Made by a program: the position numbers and the translations under genes. The notes beneath the pieces are model-generated. The model was not told the origin of the DNA. It did no database searches and saw only the letters and a program-made list of their open reading frames with translations. Below are positions 8,318 through 10,151 of a stretch of 10,151 nucleotides of DNA, piece by piece. The stretch is taken from positions 21,272-31,422 of the forward strand of contig JADHZB010001467.1 in NCBI GenBank assembly GCA_015657535.1. Direction: 5' to 3'. Position 1 is the first letter of the stretch. The number at the start of each line of letters is the position of its first letter. The DNA is from Nephromyces sp. MM_2019. Its lineage: Eukaryota; Apicomplexa; Aconoidasida; Nephromycida.

Positions 8318-10089
8318 AGCATGTGTGTGTGTGTGTGAGTATGTGTGTGTGTGACTTGTTTTGGATCTTCAGCTTCTGTTTGGTCTGAAGCATCTATTTT
8401 CGGATGATTTCTGGGTATTTATCTACTCTTTGCCTTGTTCATCTTTTGTTATATTCGCCTTAATATTCTCTCCCCGCACACTATATCTCCACACACACCC
8501 GAATCTACATTATACCTCCACATATTCCAAACTAACCTCCCCCATCACCCCCCAGTGCCCCCCTCACCCCCCTTGCAGGAGAGAAGGTGGTGCAGGTTGC
8601 TACGTTTGGCACTATAAAGGATATCTCAGCGAATGATTTCTTCGAGTCCTTCTGCGACATCGATTTGCGCAAATCATCATCTTCACCTCTTCAGTTTCGC
8701 TTGGTTGATAGTTTTGAAGAAGAAGGTGGAAAGTCTGCTGAAGATTTGAGAAAAGATGTTTTCTCCAGTGCTGATTTGAGGGAATTGAAGAGCTTTGAAT
8801 ATGCTGAAGATTGGATGGAGTATCTCTTCTCAGGTAGTGGCGTTTTCTTGAGGAAAAAGCTGCAATATGTGTTTTGATGGAGAGGGAGAAGAAGAGGGAG
8901 AAGAAGAGGGAGAAGAAGAGGGAGAAGAAGAGGGAGAAGAAGAGGGAGAAGAAGAGGGAGAAGAAGAGGGAGAAGAAGAGGGAGGAGAAGAGGGAGAAGA
9001 AGAGGGAGAAGAAGAGGGAGAAGAAGAGGGAGAAGAAGAGGGAGAAGAAGAGGGAGAAGAAGAGGGAGAAGAAGAGGGAGAAGAAGGAGGAAGTTTTTGA
9101 AAGATTCCAACCTTGTGTGTGCTTTACTGTGTTTGATAGTGTGTTTGTATAAGGATTGTTATTTTGGTGAAGATTAGAGCCTTTGTTTTGGTGTGTTGGG
9201 ATGAGTTGTGTGCGTGTTGCTTATGTGTGGGGATGTATATATGTTTGCATTGGCGTCTGTGTGCGTGTATGTTTGCCTTGATATATGTGTGTGTATTTTC
9301 GAGTTTGTGTGTGTTCCCTCTGCGGCTCCTTCTTTTTTCATCATCCACACACTTAAATGCTTACTGCTTTATGATTTTTCTGTACTCCTTGCTTTCTACA
9401 GACGAAGCTTCTTTAGCTGACTCCAAGGAAGTTGAAGCTGAGAAGGAGGGTAAGCTTACAGGTCCTCCTAAACAGTGTGTATGTGGGTGCGATGTATGTC
9501 TGGTGTGTAGGCGTCGTGTGTGCCGGAATTTTTTTGGTTTATAGTGTGTGTATAGGCATTTGAAGGTATTTGTCTGGTGGTATCCATCTCTGTATGTGTG
9601 GATGAGGATGTGGGTGTAGGTTTGTGTGGATGTATTCACCTCTATCTTTTAACCCTCTAAGCCCCCCTCTCACCACCCCCCCCTTACCCCCCCATCTCTG
9701 TGTGTACATCTCAAGCGCTCTTTTCTTCTCTTAGATAATAAGCCGTCTAAGAAAGCTTCTTCAGCTCTATTCGCTGCTATAGCAGATGCTCTCTCAAAGC
9801 AGAAGAATGAAGATGTGATTTTCGTAAAGTATTCACCCCCTATTCCCTTCTTCAAAGCTAGGGGGTTTCACTTCTATCGAAGGATAGCAAGGCTTGAAGA
9901 TGACGGTGTGTTGTTTTCTATTGCAAAGACGGTGGAGAATGATGAGTATCATGATAAGGGGCCTGCAGACTGTGAGATGATCAAGCTGTCTGATTTGAAG
10001 GCTTTTTTTGTGGTTTTCGCACACACAGAAGATGGGGATATACGAAAACCTGGTTTGAAGTATATTCTCTATACTGCGGTAGGATCTAG
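5493..10089 (+). CDS. Seven-exon gene (3' partial): secreted protein with START-like lipid-transfer domain
   Basis: Join of 5493-5739, 6077-6141, 6833-6881, 7649-8023, 8579-8833, 9402-9449, 9735-10089. It gives 464 codons plus 2 nt with no internal stop, and every junction is GT..AG. Residues 1-19 (MKLFYIVLALFFIFSTCQA) form a signal peptide. Residues 20-150 are hydrophilic; 151-157 (WFFWWRR) are an aromatic/basic patch; 166-200 are Glu/Lys-rich. From about 210 I read a START-type lipid-binding fold: an opening helix, Trp228 (DADWKVV), a strand, ISANDFFESFCDIDLR (residues 261-276), then FRLVDSFEE (285-293). It resumes after a charged insertion with DVIFVKYSPPIPFF (373-386), RGFHFYRRIARLEDDG (389-404) and LKYILYT. 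START domains bind one lipid or sterol in a hydrophobic tunnel and move it between membranes. In Plasmodium a secreted START protein transfers phosphatidylcholine; orthology here is only a guess. The final helix is missing because the gene leaves the window. Sure of the gene structure, moderately sure of the fold. Confidence 0.8.
5740..6076 (+). other. Intron 1 (337 bases), GT-rich
   Basis: GTAAGC..AAG. Contains a repeated GTGTGTGAGGCTTG motif (about 5756, 5783 and 5865, varying) and TG runs to about 6000. It ends in a pyrimidine-rich run without a CA tract. Confidence 0.65.
6077..6141 (+). CDS. Exon 2 of the START-like gene
   Basis: Acceptor TATCTTCAAG follows a pyrimidine-rich run and the donor is GTGAGG. 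Two bases complete a split Arg codon (residue 83). Then 21 codons read LWKSEDPPMKSSSRADILEE plus Ala (84-104), ending in phase 0. Polar linker with no recognisable domain. Confidence 0.68.
6167..6290. repeat. 24-base tandem repeat in intron 2 (AGRGYTTAACACACRY core)
   Basis: Cores AGGGTTTAA (6179), AGGGTTTAA (6203), AGAGCTTAG (6227) and AGAGTTTAA (6251), with a diverged fifth at 6275, lie at exact 24-base steps. Each is followed by a CACAC or similar tail. It lies inside intron 2 (6142-6832), which is otherwise CA-rich to about 6390 and mixed after that. Confidence 0.75.
6833..6881 (+). CDS. Exon 3 of the START-like gene
   Basis: Acceptor TTGTTCTAAG, donor GTAAAG. Sixteen codons (105-120) read GSRLSFADQDDLKSSK, ending in phase 1. 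It is short and polar. Support comes from fitting both neighbours in phase and from its non-repetitive sequence between low-complexity introns. Confidence 0.65.
6928..6989. repeat. 22-base G-rich tandem repeat at the start of intron 3
   Basis: Two full copies (6928, 6950) and most of a third (6972) of a unit made of GTGGGCAGTGCGT plus a run of six G and TAT. It begins 46 bases after the exon 3 donor. Closely spaced G-runs could form a quadruplex in DNA or pre-mRNA. Confidence 0.85.
7380..7645. other. C/CA-rich 3' part of intron 3
   Basis: CCACC, CCCCC and CACACA runs lead to the acceptor of exon 4 at 7648. Base-pairing complement, in kind, of the G/GT-rich first part of the same intron (6911-7050). 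Confidence 0.7.
7649..8023 (+). CDS. Exon 4: aromatic/basic patch, KE-rich stretch, start of START-like domain
   Basis: Acceptor TTTCATTCAG, donor GTAAGTATG, the strongest in the gene. Codes residues 122-245. A Trp/Tyr-containing segment (CWYSKVLLKEAARLNLKGWY) leads to WFFWWRR and then DPPSPPNN. A Glu/Lys-rich, probably helical stretch (166-200) follows, containing KKKR and KRRKK clusters. The end (ISDTVISRCLGSSLKLEVDT, then DADWKVVNDTEECKMLLLGG) fits the N-terminal helix and first strand of START domains, which usually have a conserved Trp here. Confidence 0.8.
8125..8355. repeat. TG microsatellite with ten donor-like GTGAGY elements (intron 4)
   Basis: (TG)n interrupted by GTGAGTAT at 8133, 8154, 8173, 8194, 8217, 8237, 8259, 8281 and 8335 and by GTGAGCAT at 8315. 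Most steps are 19-23 bases, one is 34. It lies about 110 bases after the GTAAGT donor of exon 4. Confidence 0.9.
8473..8574. other. C/CA-rich 3' part of intron 4
   Basis: Runs of CACAC, then CCCCCC, ending in CCTTGCAG at the exon 5 acceptor. Opposite in base type to the TG array at the start of the same intron. Confidence 0.7.
8579..8833 (+). CDS. Exon 5: first half of START-like domain and part of its insertion
   Basis: Acceptor CCCCCCTTGCAG, donor GTAGTG. Codes residues 247-330, ending in phase 1. KVVQVATFGTIKDISANDFF and ESFCDIDLR match the START pattern of a beta strand, then a helix, then an 'xDxxLR' turn. LQFRLVDSFEE matches the next strand. After that the sequence becomes charged (GGKSAEDLRKDVFSSADLRE, then EYAEDWMEYLFS) and begins the insertion. 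Reading past the donor reaches a stop at 8875-8877, just before the purine repeat. Confidence 0.8.
8879..9093. repeat. 215-base pure purine tract of a 12-base repeat (GAGGGAGAAGAA), intron 5
   Basis: About 18 near-identical copies with no pyrimidine on the + strand; the one clear variant unit is around 8990 (GGAGGAGAAG). Open in all three + frames (Glu/Gly, Arg/Glu/Lys) simply because of its composition. It lies after the exon 5 donor and after an in-frame stop, so it is most likely intronic. Mirror-like purine tracts can form triplex DNA. Confidence 0.9.
9402..9449 (+). CDS. Exon 6: small acidic/basic exon inside the START-like insertion
   Basis: Acceptor TGCTTTCTACAG, donor GTAAGC. Two bases complete a split Asp codon, then 15 codons (332-346) read EASLADSKEVEAEKE. 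It enters and leaves in phase 1, so skipping it would keep the frame and remove 16 residues. That makes it a candidate for alternative splicing. Confidence 0.68.
9450..9734 (+). other. Intron 6 (285 bases), GT-rich then C-rich
   Basis: GTAAGC donor, TG-rich to about 9635, then poly-C runs (9662-9697) and a TCTT-rich polypyrimidine tract to the acceptor TTAG. Shortest intron of the gene and the clearest small example of the GT-then-C layout. Confidence 0.7.
9735..10089 (+). CDS. Exon 7: second half of START-like domain
   Basis: Acceptor TTTTCTTCTCTTAG, donor GTGAGT. Codes residues 348-464 and ends in phase 2. The first 23 residues (NKPSKKASSALFAAIADALS and on) complete the charged/helical insertion. 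Next come the strands DVIFVKYSPPIPFF, RGFHFYRRIARLEDDGVLFS, a loop (TVENDEYHDKGPADCEMIKL), FFVVFAHTEDG and LKYILYTAVGSR. Spacing and hydrophobic pattern match START beta strands 5-9, where family members often have R-D-F/Y-V. Here Gly390 replaces the usual Asp. The closing C-terminal helix and stop must lie in a later exon. Confidence 0.8.
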
Positions 10090-10096
10090 GTGAGTA

Positions 10097-10149
10097 GGGG
10101 GTTTGGGGGGTTTGTGAGAGGGGTTTGTGAGAGGGGTTTGTGGAAGGGG
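10097..10149 (+). repeat. G-rich 13-base repeat at the start of intron 7
   Basis: Five runs of 4-6 G (10097, 10105, 10120, 10133, 10146) separated by loops of 3 and 9 bases. The last three follow a GGGGTTTGTGAGA unit. It begins 7 bases after the donor GTGAGT and fits a quadruplex-forming motif. Confidence 0.8.
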
Positions 10150-10151
10150 TT

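Noticed and set aside
8125..8355. CRISPR-like alternation of repeat and spacer
   Set aside because: Spacers are just TG runs of varying length; this is an interrupted microsatellite in a eukaryotic intron.
8867..9152. Glu/Gly and Lys/Arg/Glu repeat proteins from the purine tract
   Set aside because: Open only because the 12-base unit has no stop in any + frame. The exon 5 reading stops just before it and splices past it.
1..10151. tRNA, rRNA, transposase or reverse-transcriptase genes
   Set aside because: I looked for T-loop/anticodon patterns, inverted-repeat ends and catalytic motifs and saw none that hold together.

Overview
The window looks like nuclear DNA of a unicellular eukaryote. 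It carries one well supported multi-exon gene on the + strand, 5493 to beyond the right end, set in very low-complexity GT/CA-rich DNA. All seven deduced donors begin with GT and all six acceptors end in AG. Introns are long (285-767 bases), exons are moderate in GC, and the start codon context (GGCAAAATGA) fits the consensus described for Toxoplasma. With a secreted START-like protein carrying a charged insertion, this suggests an apicomplexan or related alveolate, perhaps coccidian-like. The taxon is an inference; no marker gene is present.

Layout. 1-2760 is mostly GT-rich on the + strand, with degenerate short repeats and no convincing gene. 2761-3160 is a C-rich, poly-C-containing block. 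3160-4450 is again GT-rich, with a degenerate ~34-base repeat. A few short minus-strand open segments between splice-like signals (within 2380-4432) could be exons of an unrecognised minus-strand gene, but this is weak. From about 4560 to 5490 the strand bias flips to CA-rich, leading to the start codon of the main gene. 5493-10089 holds seven exons whose phases join without a stop into 464 codons; the gene runs off the window inside its seventh intron.

The main gene. By reading, the spliced product has an N-terminal signal peptide, a hydrophilic linker, an aromatic/basic patch, a Lys/Glu-rich stretch, and from about residue 210 a region that I recognise by pattern as a START (StAR-related lipid transfer) domain. 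About 75 charged residues interrupt that domain. The C-terminal helix expected of START lies beyond the window. Secreted START proteins that move phosphatidylcholine are known in Plasmodium, so a secreted lipid-transfer role is plausible but not proven.

The most unusual feature is the intron architecture. Introns 3, 4 and 6 have a G/GT-rich 5' half and a C/CA-rich 3' half that could pair and bring the splice sites together. Intron 4 holds ten donor-like GTGAGY elements about 21 bases apart. Intron 5 holds a 215-base pure purine tract of a 12-base repeat. Intron 7 opens with G-runs suited to a quadruplex.
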